From positions 124,001 through 188,000 of the forward strand of contig MKSF01000033.1 of assembly GCA_001897155.1 (NCBI GenBank): a stretch of DNA of 64,000 nt. Reading direction: 5' to 3'. Each line of letters opens with the position of its first letter. The first letter of the stretch is position 1. Shown here piece by piece: positions 1 to 7,804 of this stretch. This DNA comes from Bacteroidetes bacterium 47-18. Lineage in GTDB: Bacteria > Bacteroidota > Bacteroidia > Chitinophagales > Chitinophagaceae. Under the pieces are notes generated by a model. The model was not told the DNA's origin. It ran no database searches and saw only the letters and a list, made by a program, of their open reading frames with translations. Position numbers and translations under genes: made by a program.

Positions 1-989
1 TCCGAAAGCGTCATATTGTGAAATATCTCGAACTGGACCCTGGACAGCAGGGTCGTATTGGAAGGCTCGCTCACCGCTACCGGCTCGTAGGCATTGATCA
101 GCTCCTCGTTCCGGAAGAGCAGGCGGATGGTCTGCTGTATCATTTTACCCCAGCTCACCAGCAGCTCGTTACCGATCGTATAATGCTCATTGATCACATA
201 CCCTTTGGCTTTCCACAAGGCGATATCCCTCTCACTGTTATCATCCCCCCAGTAAATGAACGGGGAGGGATTGATAAGGTAGAAACAGATATCAATATAT
301 TTCGCAAGCCGGTAAAATACCTCCAGGTGATATTTGGTAAATACGGACAGGCCGAAAAGATAGATGACAGGCAACTGCTCCCGGAGCCGCCTATGCTTTT
401 CCGGGTCGTCTATATGCTGCAGGATATAGTTCCTGACATAATTGATATTATGGTATTCGGAGGATTCCTGCCGGTGCCGGGCCTCTATTTTGCTCCACAG
501 GTATGCCTGCCAGTGCGGCGCGCTGTCCGGGCTCATAGCGCTCCATTCTTCTATGAACTCCTGCCGGTATATCTGGTACTGGTCGAACAAGTCTGCTACC
601 TTTTCCGCTAGCAGCAGGCGCTTTATGTCCGTATCGTGCGTGGTATCCAGCAGGTAGGTCGCCTGCTCGGGGAAACGCGTTTTAAATTCTTCCGTCCCCA
701 GGATATTATAGAGCATCCATACATAGCTCTGCCGGTTCAGCGTTACCTGGAAGGCCCCGCCCAGCGCGAGATAGACCACAAAGAGAATATCATTGGGCCT
801 GGAGAACCTGATATTGGATGCGATGCCCCAGCCTGCAGCCAGCTGATGCTTCAGCCAGATATTCATCCCCTCCGTCTGGGAGACGATATGATACGGCTGG
901 AATACCGGAGGCACCCGGGATTGCATCCCTGAGCGCAACTGCCGGAACAGACCGTCCAACTGGTTAGATACATACAACTGGATAGACAT
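1..989 (-). CDS. recC: RecC, exonuclease V gamma subunit, N-terminal part (cut by window edge)
   Basis: This is the first ~329 residues of the RecC subunit of the RecBCD helicase-nuclease, which repairs double-strand breaks in the cytoplasm and recognises Chi. An open frame runs from the ATG at 987-989 off the left edge without a stop. By memory of E. coli RecC, several blocks match in order: an N-terminal YVSNQLDGLFRQL stretch (E. coli YHSNRLDVLEAL), QTEGMNIWLKHQL, ADLFDQYQIYR, LFGLSVFTKYHLEVF, NPSPFIYWGD and LLVSWGKMIQQTI. The C-terminal nuclease-like domain and any recB/recD neighbours lie outside the window. pnuC upstream is 166 bp away on the same strand. Family assignment is firm; completeness of the gene cannot be judged. 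Confidence 0.9.
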   Translation of the reverse strand, partial: MSIQLYVSNQLDGLFRQLRSGMQSRVPPVFQPYHIVSQTEGMNIWLKHQLAAGWGIASNIRFSRPNDILFVVYLALGGAFQVTLNRQSYVWMLYNILGTEEFKTRFPEQATYLLDTTHDTDIKRLLLAEKVADLFDQYQIYRQEFIEEWSAMSPDSAPHWQAYLWSKIEARHRQESSEYHNINYVRNYILQHIDDPEKHRRLREQLPVIYLFGLSVFTKYHLEVFYRLAKYIDICFYLINPSPFIYWGDDNSERDIALWKAKGYVINEHYTIGNELLVSWGKMIQQTIRLLFRNEELINAYEPVAVSEPSNTTLLSRVQFEIFHNMTLS

Positions 990-1155
990 AGGACATTTAC
1001 TACAATCAGTACATAAAAGACAATAAAAATAATAAATCTTTGGAAGGTAAACCAACGAAACTGCCCGCTGCATTCATGGCAACCGGTCTTACTGTGGCTC
1101 CGGAGAGGCAAAATATGCCATTTCCCGGCGCAACAGTGCCGGTAATATCCCTGCG

Positions 1156-1773
1156 CTAATCCGGCTTTTTCGTGCTTCCCGGTCCTTCCGCCTGCAACAT
1201 CTTCCGCCATTCAAAATAGCTGACGGATGCTACAATGAACAGGAATGCTGTCAGGGCGGCATAGAGGTATAACCCTTTATGGATCTGTAAGGGAACGGCA
1301 ATAAAATTACTGATATTCAGCACAAGCCAGTTCTCTACCTTCCTTTTAGCCATCAGCCACATCCCTGCCCAGGCAAAAGCCGCGACCGTAGCGTCCCAGA
1401 CCACATCCAGGCTATCCGTGTAAGTGCTGATGACCGTATATAATATGACAAATGCGGTCACCACGATACCGGCCGCTCCTAAAAGCTCCTTCCGCGTAGC
1501 CGATGATATCGGTACAGGCCGTTCATCTTTCCTTTTGAACTGCCAGATATACAGCCCGTAAACGCTCATGACCAGGTAGTACAGATTCAGGTAAGCCTCC
1601 GCGTACAGGGATGCCCCGTAAAAGATATAAATGGTCACGGCGACCCCTATGATCCCGAATATGTAATTGACCGGGTTATTCTTACGGGCATATAATACCT
1701 GCAGCACGCTGAAAAAGACACCCGTTATTTCCAGCCAGGGCCACGCTGCTATGCTTTCCCACAGATGATGCAT
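1156..1773 (-). CDS. pnuC: PnuC-family vitamin transporter (nicotinamide riboside or related)
   Basis: A 205-residue inner-membrane protein of the PnuC family, facilitators that take up nicotinamide riboside or, in some subgroups, thiamine or riboflavin. It shows about seven hydrophobic segments and PnuC-type signatures: an N-terminal WLEITGVFFSVLQVLYARK helix, NPVNYIFGIIG, a YYLVMSVYGLYIW helix and a C-terminal WLVLNISNFIAVPLQIHKGL block with the family's conserved Trp/Asn. It begins 18 bp after nth ends and is probably co-transcribed with it. There is no TPP riboswitch or thiamine gene here (the thi operon is at 55-62 kb), so nicotinamide riboside is the default substrate guess, but sequence alone does not fix it. 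Confidence 0.88.
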   Translation of the reverse strand: MHHLWESIAAWPWLEITGVFFSVLQVLYARKNNPVNYIFGIIGVAVTIYIFYGASLYAEAYLNLYYLVMSVYGLYIWQFKRKDERPVPISSATRKELLGAAGIVVTAFVILYTVISTYTDSLDVVWDATVAAFAWAGMWLMAKRKVENWLVLNISNFIAVPLQIHKGLYLYAALTAFLFIVASVSYFEWRKMLQAEGPGSTKKPD

Positions 1774-1791
1774 ACGGTAGTTTTTAAGTCG

Positions 1792-2454
1792 TTACGGCTG
1801 CTGCTGCAAGGCCGTTTTATGTTTATGGTAATATTTGCAGGCGGACGTAAGAGGACATACCCCGCACCTGGGCGTACGGGCAAGGCAGATATACCTGCCA
1901 TGCAGGATGAGCCAGTGGTGAGCCTTATGTATCAGCGCTTTCGGAAAATGGGTAATGAGTATTTTCTCGACCTTTACCGGCGTATTAGCCGTCAGTGGTA
2001 CGAGGCCGATCCTCCTGCTCACCCTGAACACATGGGTGTCCACAGCCATATTGGGCTGGTTATCCAGCACGGAAGTGATCACATTGGCGGTCTTCCGCCC
2101 TACGCCCGGCAGCCTGATCAATTCGTCCACCGTCATAGGAACCCGGCCGTCAAAATCCCGCATCAGCATAGTGCCCAGCCCTACCAGGTGCTTAGCCTTG
2201 TTATTGGGATAGCTGATACTTTTTATATATTCAAATACTTCCGCCACCTCAGCGTCCGCCAGCTTTCCGGGTGTCGGGAACCGTTTGAACAGCTCCGGCG
2301 TCACCATATTCACCCGCTTATCGGTACACTGGGCCGAAAGCACCACAGCTATCAGCAACTGAAAGGGGTTATCATACATCAATTCGGTTTCCGGCTCCGG
2401 CAGGTGCTCGGAAAAATAATTGATCACATATTGATAGCGTTCTTTGAGCGTCAT
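1792..2454 (-). CDS. nth: Endonuclease III (DNA glycosylase/AP lyase)
   Basis: A 220-residue base-excision repair glycosylase that removes oxidised pyrimidines and cleaves the abasic site. The helix-hairpin-helix LPGVGRKTANVI carries catalytic Lys121; Asp139 in AVDTHVFRVSRR is the second catalytic residue. The [4Fe-4S] cluster ligands Cys190, 197, 200 and 206 have the canonical C-x6-C-x2-C-x5-C spacing. Length and motif order are normal for the family. It is the first gene of a two-gene unit with pnuC. Confidence 0.97.
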   Translation of the reverse strand: MTLKERYQYVINYFSEHLPEPETELMYDNPFQLLIAVVLSAQCTDKRVNMVTPELFKRFPTPGKLADAEVAEVFEYIKSISYPNNKAKHLVGLGTMLMRDFDGRVPMTVDELIRLPGVGRKTANVITSVLDNQPNMAVDTHVFRVSRRIGLVPLTANTPVKVEKILITHFPKALIHKAHHWLILHGRYICLARTPRCGVCPLTSACKYYHKHKTALQQQP

Positions 2455-2566
2455 GAAAGCACAGTAGTTTTATGAATTAGCTATGAAGCTGCAAGATAAC
2501 GGAAAAACGCCGGACTGCCATGTATCACGGCAACCGGCCGGGGTGTACAGCCTACCGGATATTTTA

Positions 2567-2599
2567 TTGTTGGAGAAGAACACCAGCAACGGAGAACAC
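2567..2599. repeat. Short intergenic repeat, copy 1 (partner at 37682-37717)
   Basis: A stretch reading TTGTTGGAGAAGAACACC followed by a GGAGAACAC tail. It matches 37682-37717 (TTGTTGGTGAAGAACACC, then GGAGTGAACACC) closely; both lie in gene-free DNA and follow a GGGGTG tract about 30-40 bases upstream. TTGG and CACCA(A) can pair around GAAGAA, so the unit can form a small hairpin. Its role is unknown. Confidence 0.45.
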
Positions 2600-2652
2600 T
2601 ATATAAGGTAGTTGATGAAGCGATGGAGCAGTAATAAGGAATGGAAAAAATG

Positions 2653-2688
2653 AAAGAGGCTGTCCGCTTTCCCAGGGACAGCCTCTTT
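2653..2688 (-). terminator. Intrinsic terminator of the methyltransferase-TraB unit
   Basis: A perfect 13-bp stem (AAAGAGGCTGTCC at 2653-2665 with GGACAGCCTCTTT at 2676-2688) around a 10-nt loop. Read on the minus strand it lies directly downstream of the TraB-family stop at 2712 and is followed by a T-rich run. Confidence 0.85.
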
Positions 2689-2711
2689 TGGGGGATACCG
2701 GTACAAGCAAA

Positions 2712-3644
2712 CTATAATACCGGCTCCACTGTATAGCCCAACCGGTGCAGCAGGCGCAGGACGCCCTGGGGGCCGACCAGGTGCGCGATACCCACCGCGA
2801 AAAAGGTAGGCTGCTCCTTCATCAGGGCCTCCATCTGTGGTATCCAGGCCTGGTTACGGTCATCTGTCAGCGCCGGGCGTGCCGCTTCGCTAATATGGTC
2901 CGGGTTCAGGAAATACTCCTCCAGCCCGGCCAGGTCTTCGGTCACATAGTACTGCATAAGCTGCTCTATCTCCTGTGTCATCAGGCGGCCGATGCTGTCC
3001 CTGCTGTTATCATTCAGGTATAATTTTATTCTTTCCAGCTCTTCACCTTCGGTCATCTTCTCCAGCACAGCCACCTGCTGGGCGGCGGTTTCCAGGCTGT
3101 GCACCTTTTTACCGTCCTTTTTGGCCATACTGATGATATTCATATCATAGGACTGGGTATTGGGACAGGAAAACGACTGCAGTGCAAATATGGAAGAGAG
3201 TATGCCCGGGGACAAGCCCTCCAGCGCCTTCAGCGAAACACCCATCTTTGCCTGCACCAGCGTATCCAGGTGCCGGTATTCGTCCGGGGTAAAATAAGTG
3301 GACAGCCCCTTTCCTTCCGGCGCTTTCATACCCTTGAAGATGTCCATCTGCACCGCGGGATCGGTTATGTCCAGCTCCACGCATACCTGTCGGGTCTGGC
3401 CGTAAGCTTTTTCCAGCCTGGAAGACCAGTCGTATTTTTCCGCACAGATCAGGTGAATGGTGCCCATAAGATAGGAAGGACTTTTCAGCCCCTTGCCTGA
3501 TATCTTCCATATATTGGCATTACGAAGCTGAAAGGGCGCCTGTTCGGAAGTCGCAGCCTGTCTTTTCTGCCGCTGCGCCACAGCAGGCATCGCAAGCACC
3601 CCGAAGCTCACCAGGAGCGCAAGCGCAATAATTCTTTTCATCAT
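2712..3644 (-). CDS. Exported TraB/GumN (Tiki-like) family protein
   Basis: A 310-residue protein with an N-terminal signal peptide (hydrophobic to about residue 20, ending PAVAQ), so it acts outside the cytoplasm. The TraB/PrgY/GumN family shares a fold with Tiki metalloproteases. The family's first motif, SYLMGTIHL (residues 58-66), and the C-terminal FFAVGIAHLVG block with its conserved His are present, so a metal site could form. Substrates of bacterial members are mostly unknown. It starts 4 bp after the methyltransferase stop, so the two are probably translated from one message that ends at the hairpin at 2653-2688. Why a methyltransferase and a TraB protein are paired is not evident. 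Confidence 0.85.
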   Translation of the reverse strand: MMKRIIALALLVSFGVLAMPAVAQRQKRQAATSEQAPFQLRNANIWKISGKGLKSPSYLMGTIHLICAEKYDWSSRLEKAYGQTRQVCVELDITDPAVQMDIFKGMKAPEGKGLSTYFTPDEYRHLDTLVQAKMGVSLKALEGLSPGILSSIFALQSFSCPNTQSYDMNIISMAKKDGKKVHSLETAAQQVAVLEKMTEGEELERIKLYLNDNSRDSIGRLMTQEIEQLMQYYVTEDLAGLEEYFLNPDHISEAARPALTDDRNQAWIPQMEALMKEQPTFFAVGIAHLVGPQGVLRLLHRLGYTVEPVL

Positions 3645-3648
3645 GTTG

Positions 3649-4743
3649 CTATTTCTTTTTTAATTCCAGGATCGTATGGCTCAGTCCCACACCATCCCTG
3701 GTATGCACCACTTCAAATCCGGCCTGTTCTATAAAGTCCGAAAACACCCTGCTGTCATACATCTGGCTGTTCCCGTTCGCCATAGTGGTGAAGTACAGGG
3801 AGGTCATCTGAAGCGTGAAAGCAGAGGTGGCAAAACGCTGCCTGTCCCAGAAGGTCTCGTTAATAAATATACGGGTATGCTCACCCGCCACTTCATGGCA
3901 TTTTTTGAGGATGGTTATAATTTCCGCATCCGAGAAGCAATCCAGGAACTGGCTCATCCAGATCACGTCATAACCCTCCGGCAGCAGGTTCTCTTCCTTC
4001 AGGATGTCCTGCGGGTAATACTGCACCCGGCCTTCAAAGCCCGCCTTATTGATATTTTCACGCGCCATCCCGATCTGGCCGGGCAGGTCCACGATACCCA
4101 TTTCCACGTCAGGGTCATATTCCAGGCATTTAAGCGTCCATTTCCCGGTATTGCCTCCTATATCCAGCACCCTGGCAGGCCGGGACTCGAAGATGACAGG
4201 AAGCGCCACGGGAAATACGATATCTGAGTAGAAGTGGTCAAAATTGAGCCAGCTTTCCAGTGCCCGCGGGGGAAACTGCGACAGCCCCTGGTAAATGGTC
4301 GGCCATTCGCCAATGCTCTTCAGTCCTTCGGGACCGGAGTTCCTGATGGACGCCTCCAGCGCACCGGCGCCACCGGCACAGACGTCCCGCATAAATTCAA
4401 AATTCACCCGGGTCATCTCATTATTCAATAATATATGGCCCGTTTTGGCAAGGAAATAACGGTCCTCTTTCCGGTACAGCAGGCCGATGCCCAGCCCGGC
4501 CTCCATCAGTATCCTGACACCATAATACGACATATCCACCTGCCCCGCTACCTCCCGGATGGTCATACCCTCCTGCCTGCTTTCCTCCACCAGCTTCAAT
4601 ATCCCCTGGTCCACCAGCAGCCTGCTGGCTTCCCAGACATAGGGAGCGAAAGCTATGAGCTGCGCCCTGTCCAGTGCGTCTATCACCTTTATATCATCCC
4701 GGTCAAACAATGTACCGCTATTTTTTTGTTCTGTCTGTTGCAT
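3649..4743 (-). CDS. Class I SAM-dependent methyltransferase with winged-helix N-terminus
   Basis: A methyltransferase of the plant/bacterial O-methyltransferase architecture: an N-terminal dimerisation/winged-helix region (MTIREVAGQVDMSYYGVRILM is a typical helix-turn-helix-like segment) and a C-terminal Rossmann domain with SAM motif I, VLDIGGNTGKW, followed by an acidic residue in GIVDLPGQ and a DVIWMSQFLDCF motif. An in-frame ATG at 4771-4773 would add ten residues; the start at 4743 (MQQTEQKN) is preferred because the extension is hydrophobic and atypical. The substrate is unknown; relatives methylate hydroxyl groups of small molecules. It is the first gene of the pair with the TraB-like gene. 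Confidence 0.85.
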   Translation of the reverse strand: MQQTEQKNSGTLFDRDDIKVIDALDRAQLIAFAPYVWEASRLLVDQGILKLVEESRQEGMTIREVAGQVDMSYYGVRILMEAGLGIGLLYRKEDRYFLAKTGHILLNNEMTRVNFEFMRDVCAGGAGALEASIRNSGPEGLKSIGEWPTIYQGLSQFPPRALESWLNFDHFYSDIVFPVALPVIFESRPARVLDIGGNTGKWTLKCLEYDPDVEMGIVDLPGQIGMARENINKAGFEGRVQYYPQDILKEENLLPEGYDVIWMSQFLDCFSDAEIITILKKCHEVAGEHTRIFINETFWDRQRFATSAFTLQMTSLYFTTMANGNSQMYDSRVFSDFIEQAGFEVVHTRDGVGLSHTILELKKK

Positions 4744-4876
4744 GCTTGGTCTTAAGTGTAAAAACAGCATCAAAAATACTATAATAAGTCAGAAAATATG
4801 TTCCGGGCCATAAAAAAGCAGTGCGCCGGCCGTTTAGAAAAAAACCATAATATTTCCGATGTAAAGAGTTATTATT

Positions 4877-4884
4877 TACATTTG
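4877..4884 (+). promoter_or_regulatory. Bacteroidota -7 box for efp
   Basis: TACATTTG matches the Bacteroidota -7 consensus TAnnTTTG and lies 38 bp before the efp ATG. No clear TTTG -33 box is seen at the expected distance upstream. Confidence 0.55.
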
Positions 4885-4922
4885 CACCTTAAACTATTTA
4901 AAAATAATTCAAAAAAATTGAT

Positions 4923-5489
4923 ATGGCAACTACAGCAGATATTCGTAACGGAATGATTCTGAAGCTTGATGGAGCTTTGTACAGCGTAGTAGAATTCGGA
5001 CAAAATAAAACTGCTCGTTCCGCGGCAAAAGTGTGGGCCAAGCTGAAAGGTGTAGATAACAACAGGAGCATAGAACATACCTGGAATTCAGGAGATACCC
5101 TCTTCCCGGTAAGAGTAGAAAAAAGAAACTATCAGTTTTTATATAAGGATGAGAACGGGTTTAACCTGATGGATACCGAGACATTCGAACAGATCACGGT
5201 ACAGGAAAACCTGATAGATAAGCCGGGCCTTTACAAGGATGGCCAGGACTGCTTCGTTATGGTCAATACCGAAACCGAGCTGCCTATGAGCGTGGAGCTG
5301 CCCGCATCTGTCGTATTGAGGGTTACTTATACGGAACCCGGCCTGAGAGGTGATACCGCTACCAGGACGCTGAAGCCCGCGACACTGGAAACCGGCGCCA
5401 GCATCAATGTTCCGCTGTTCGTGGATACCGATGAGCTGATCAAGATCAATACCTCCACCGGTGAATATATGGAAAGAGTAAAAGGATAA
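4923..5489 (+). CDS. efp: Elongation factor P, with Arg32 at the tip loop
   Basis: A 188-residue EF-P, which enters the ribosomal E site and relieves stalling at polyproline stretches. Full length, with the conserved C-terminal TYTEPGLRGDTATRT and NVPLFVDTDELIKINTSTG blocks. The tip loop is unusual: the E. coli-type PGKG with its beta-lysylated Lys34 is absent and the segment reads FGQNKTARSAAKVWAKLKG. Counting back from the conserved KLK, the tip position is Arg32, matching by number and by context (R-x-A-A) the rhamnosylated Arg32 of EarP-type EF-Ps. No EarP or rhamnose gene is in the window. The alignment of this loop is by eye. It heads the efp-accB-accC cluster. Confidence 0.96.
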   Translation: MATTADIRNGMILKLDGALYSVVEFGQNKTARSAAKVWAKLKGVDNNRSIEHTWNSGDTLFPVRVEKRNYQFLYKDENGFNLMDTETFEQITVQENLIDKPGLYKDGQDCFVMVNTETELPMSVELPASVVLRVTYTEPGLRGDTATRTLKPATLETGASINVPLFVDTDELIKINTSTGEYMERVKG

Positions 5490-5549
5490 AACGATCCTTT
5501 ACTACTTTTATTGTAGCGTGAACTAAATTTACTTTTAAAAAAACTCAAT

Positions 5550-6038
5550 ATGGAATTCAAACAGATTCAGGAATTACTGAAAGCAGTAAACAAGTCGAAT
5601 ATCAGCGTATTAAAGATAAAGGATGGTGATTTTGAGATCACTATCAAGCAGCAAAGTGCCGAAACGGAAGCCCAGGTCATCGCGACGCCCATCTACCAGG
5701 CCCAGCCGGTACAGATAGCCCAGCCTGCTGCTCCTGCGCCTGTTCAGGCGGCGCCTGCCGCTCCGGCTGCAAACGCTCCCGCAGCGGACAGCAGCAATGC
5801 CATCACTGTAAAATCCCCTATGATCGGCACTTTCTACAGGGCATCCGGACCGGACAAGGCTCCTTTTGTATCCGTAGGCGATGAGATCAAGGTAGGCCAG
5901 GTGCTGTGCATCGTTGAGGCGATGAAATTATTCAATGAAATAGAAAGCGAAGTAAGCGGCCGCATCGTAAAAGTACTGATCGATGACGCCTCTCCCGTGG
6001 AATACGACCAGCCTTTATTCCTGGTAGAGCCTGTTTAA
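5550..6038 (+). CDS. accB: Biotin carboxyl carrier protein of acetyl-CoA carboxylase
   Basis: A 162-residue carrier with the standard layout: an N-terminal domain (to about residue 40), a flexible Ala/Pro-rich linker (about residues 45-80) and a C-terminal biotinyl domain. The biotin attachment motif is VEAMKL with Lys126. It carries CO2 from biotin carboxylase (accC, next gene) to the carboxyltransferase for malonyl-CoA synthesis. It begins 60 bp after efp. Confidence 0.97.
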   Translation: MEFKQIQELLKAVNKSNISVLKIKDGDFEITIKQQSAETEAQVIATPIYQAQPVQIAQPAAPAPVQAAPAAPAANAPAADSSNAITVKSPMIGTFYRASGPDKAPFVSVGDEIKVGQVLCIVEAMKLFNEIESEVSGRIVKVLIDDASPVEYDQPLFLVEPV

Positions 6039-6062
6039 TAGCAGGGCTGCACCAAGACATCC

Positions 6063-6101
6063 GCGACTTGTAAATGGAGAACCTGCTCTTTTACAAGTCG
6101 C
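6063..6101 (+). promoter_or_regulatory. Intercistronic hairpin between accB and accC
   Basis: A perfect 12-bp inverted repeat (GCGACTTGTAAA at 6063-6074 and TTTACAAGTCGC at 6090-6101) with a 15-nt loop in the 152-bp gap. The following CTGTTTTCAT is only weakly T-rich, so it may be a partial attenuator or an RNA-processing/stability element that sets the accB:accC ratio. Function is inferred. Confidence 0.6.
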
Positions 6102-6190
6102 CTGTTTTCATAAATAACTGAAGAGAGCGCCGTATCAATAACGCTATTGTACCCGCTTCAAGTATTTACAGCATTTTATTATATACCTGT

Positions 6191-7528
6191 ATGTTCAAAA
6201 AAATATTAATAGCCAACAGAGGCGAAATAGCACTTCGTATTATCAGAACCTGTAGAGAAATGGGCATCAAAACCGTGGCGGTATATTCCACTGCAGACAA
6301 AGACAGCCTGCATGTCCGTTTTGCCGACGAGGCCGTATGTATTGGTAAGCCCCAGGGATCGGAATCCTACCTGAACATTCCCAACATCATGGCGGCGGCA
6401 GAGATCACCAATGCGGATGCTATTCACCCCGGCTACGGTTTTCTTGCCGAGAATGCCGGCTTTTCCGAGATCTGTGCCAAATACGGTATCAAGTTCATCG
6501 GTCCCACTCCCGAGATGATCAGGAAAATGGGCGATAAAATGACCGCCAAAGAGACCATGATCGCTGCCGGCGTACCCGTGATCCCCGGCTCCGAAGGCCT
6601 GCTGGAAAGCGTGGAAGAAGCCAAGAAGCTGGCCAGGGAAATGGGACTGCCCGTTATCCTGAAGGCTACCGCAGGCGGCGGCGGAAAAGGTATGCGCGTG
6701 GTATGGAACGAGGACGAGCTGGAAAAGGCATATGATACTGCCAAGGCCGAAGCGGCCGCTGCCTTCAAGAATGACGGCATTTATATGGAAAAGTTCGTGG
6801 AAGAGCCGCGCCATATAGAGATCCAGGTAGCAGGCGACCAGTTCGGTACCGTTTGCCATATGAGCGAACGCGACTGCTCCATCCAGCGCCGCCACCAGAA
6901 GCTGGTGGAAGAGTCTCCCTCTCCTTTCATGACCCCTGAATTGCGCCAGAAAATGGGCGAAGCGGCCATCAATGCCGCCAAAGCCATCAATTACGAGTCC
7001 GTGGGAACCATTGAATTTTTAGTGGACAAGCACCGTAATTTCTACTTTATGGAAATGAATACCCGTATCCAGGTAGAGCATGGCGTAACCGAAGAGACCA
7101 TCAATTTCGACCTTATCAAAGAGCAGATCAAGATAGCTGCAGGCATTCCCATAAGCGGCAAGAACTACGAACCGCAAATGCACGTGATAGAGTGTCGTAT
7201 CAACGCGGAAGACCCGTACAATGACTTCCGTCCGAGCCCCGGCGTCATCAAGGTATTGCATACACCCGGCGGCCATGGCGTTCGTGTGGATTCGCACATC
7301 TATGCCGGCTATACTATCCCCCCGTATTACGATTCTATGATCGCCAAGCTGATAGCCGTGGCACAGACCAGGGAAGAAGCGATCCAGACCATGGAAAGGG
7401 CACTCAGCGAATACGTGATAGACGGCGTTAAGACCACGATACCTTTCCACCTGCAATTGATGAAGAATGAAGATTTCCGCAACGGTAACTTCACCACCAA
7501 ATTCATTGAAAGCTTCGAGTTAAAATAG
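6191..7528 (+). CDS. accC: Biotin carboxylase subunit of acetyl-CoA carboxylase
   Basis: A 445-residue ATP-grasp enzyme that carboxylates the biotin on AccB using bicarbonate and ATP. It begins with the family's [17 protein letters not shown], has the glycine-rich ATP loop [13 protein letters not shown], the EERDCS-like [13 protein letters not shown] segment, and the catalytic [11 protein letters not shown] motif; the C-terminal domain with INAEDP follows. Length is normal. It is co-oriented with accB and followed by a strong terminator. Confidence 0.98.
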   Translation: MFKKILIANRGEIALRIIRTCREMGIKTVAVYSTADKDSLHVRFADEAVCIGKPQGSESYLNIPNIMAAAEITNADAIHPGYGFLAENAGFSEICAKYGIKFIGPTPEMIRKMGDKMTAKETMIAAGVPVIPGSEGLLESVEEAKKLAREMGLPVILKATAGGGGKGMRVVWNEDELEKAYDTAKAEAAAAFKNDGIYMEKFVEEPRHIEIQVAGDQFGTVCHMSERDCSIQRRHQKLVEESPSPFMTPELRQKMGEAAINAAKAINYESVGTIEFLVDKHRNFYFMEMNTRIQVEHGVTEETINFDLIKEQIKIAAGIPISGKNYEPQMHVIECRINAEDPYNDFRPSPGVIKVLHTPGGHGVRVDSHIYAGYTIPPYYDSMIAKLIAVAQTREEAIQTMERALSEYVIDGVKTTIPFHLQLMKNEDFRNGNFTTKFIESFELK

Positions 7529-7553
7529 CAGACCTGAAAAGGGTCCATATACG

Positions 7554-7588
7554 GCAAGCGATACCTCCCGGTATCGCTTGCTTTTTTT
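7554..7588 (+). terminator. Intrinsic terminator after accC
   Basis: A 12-bp perfect stem (GCAAGCGATACC at 7554-7565, GGTATCGCTTGC at 7570-7581), a TCCC loop and a run of seven T: a textbook rho-independent terminator for efp-accB-accC. Confidence 0.93.
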
Positions 7589-7680
7589 ATTCCGGCTGCA
7601 CCACCCATGAAGCCGCGCGGAATGACAGTGAGCTGACAATACTTTGACGTGACCGTGACAGTCCCCCGGCGTGATTCGAA

Positions 7681-7688
7681 TACCTTTG
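7681..7688 (+). promoter_or_regulatory. Bacteroidota -7 box for the haem-uptake operon
   Basis: TACCTTTG, an exact TAnnTTTG -7 element, lies about 117 bp before the preferred receptor start at 7805. It also falls inside a 5' extension of the reading frame, which argues that the upstream ATG at 7649 is not used. Confidence 0.6.
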
Positions 7689-7804
7689 CACTTGTAAATA
7701 AGCAGCCGATGCTTATCTGCAGCAACAGACAAACAGCAAACATTCTCATAAGGCTGCGAGCCAACTGGATTAAAAATTATTCAACCGTTTTAATACCGCT
7801 TTGG

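Noticed and set aside
1156-1773. PnuC as the thiamine transporter PnuT
   Set aside because: There is no TPP riboswitch or thiamine gene next to it; the thi operon is 53 kb away.
7649-7804. A 52-residue N-terminal extension of the TonB receptor
   Set aside because: It precedes the signal peptide and overlaps a TAnnTTTG promoter box; the ATG at 7805 fits better.
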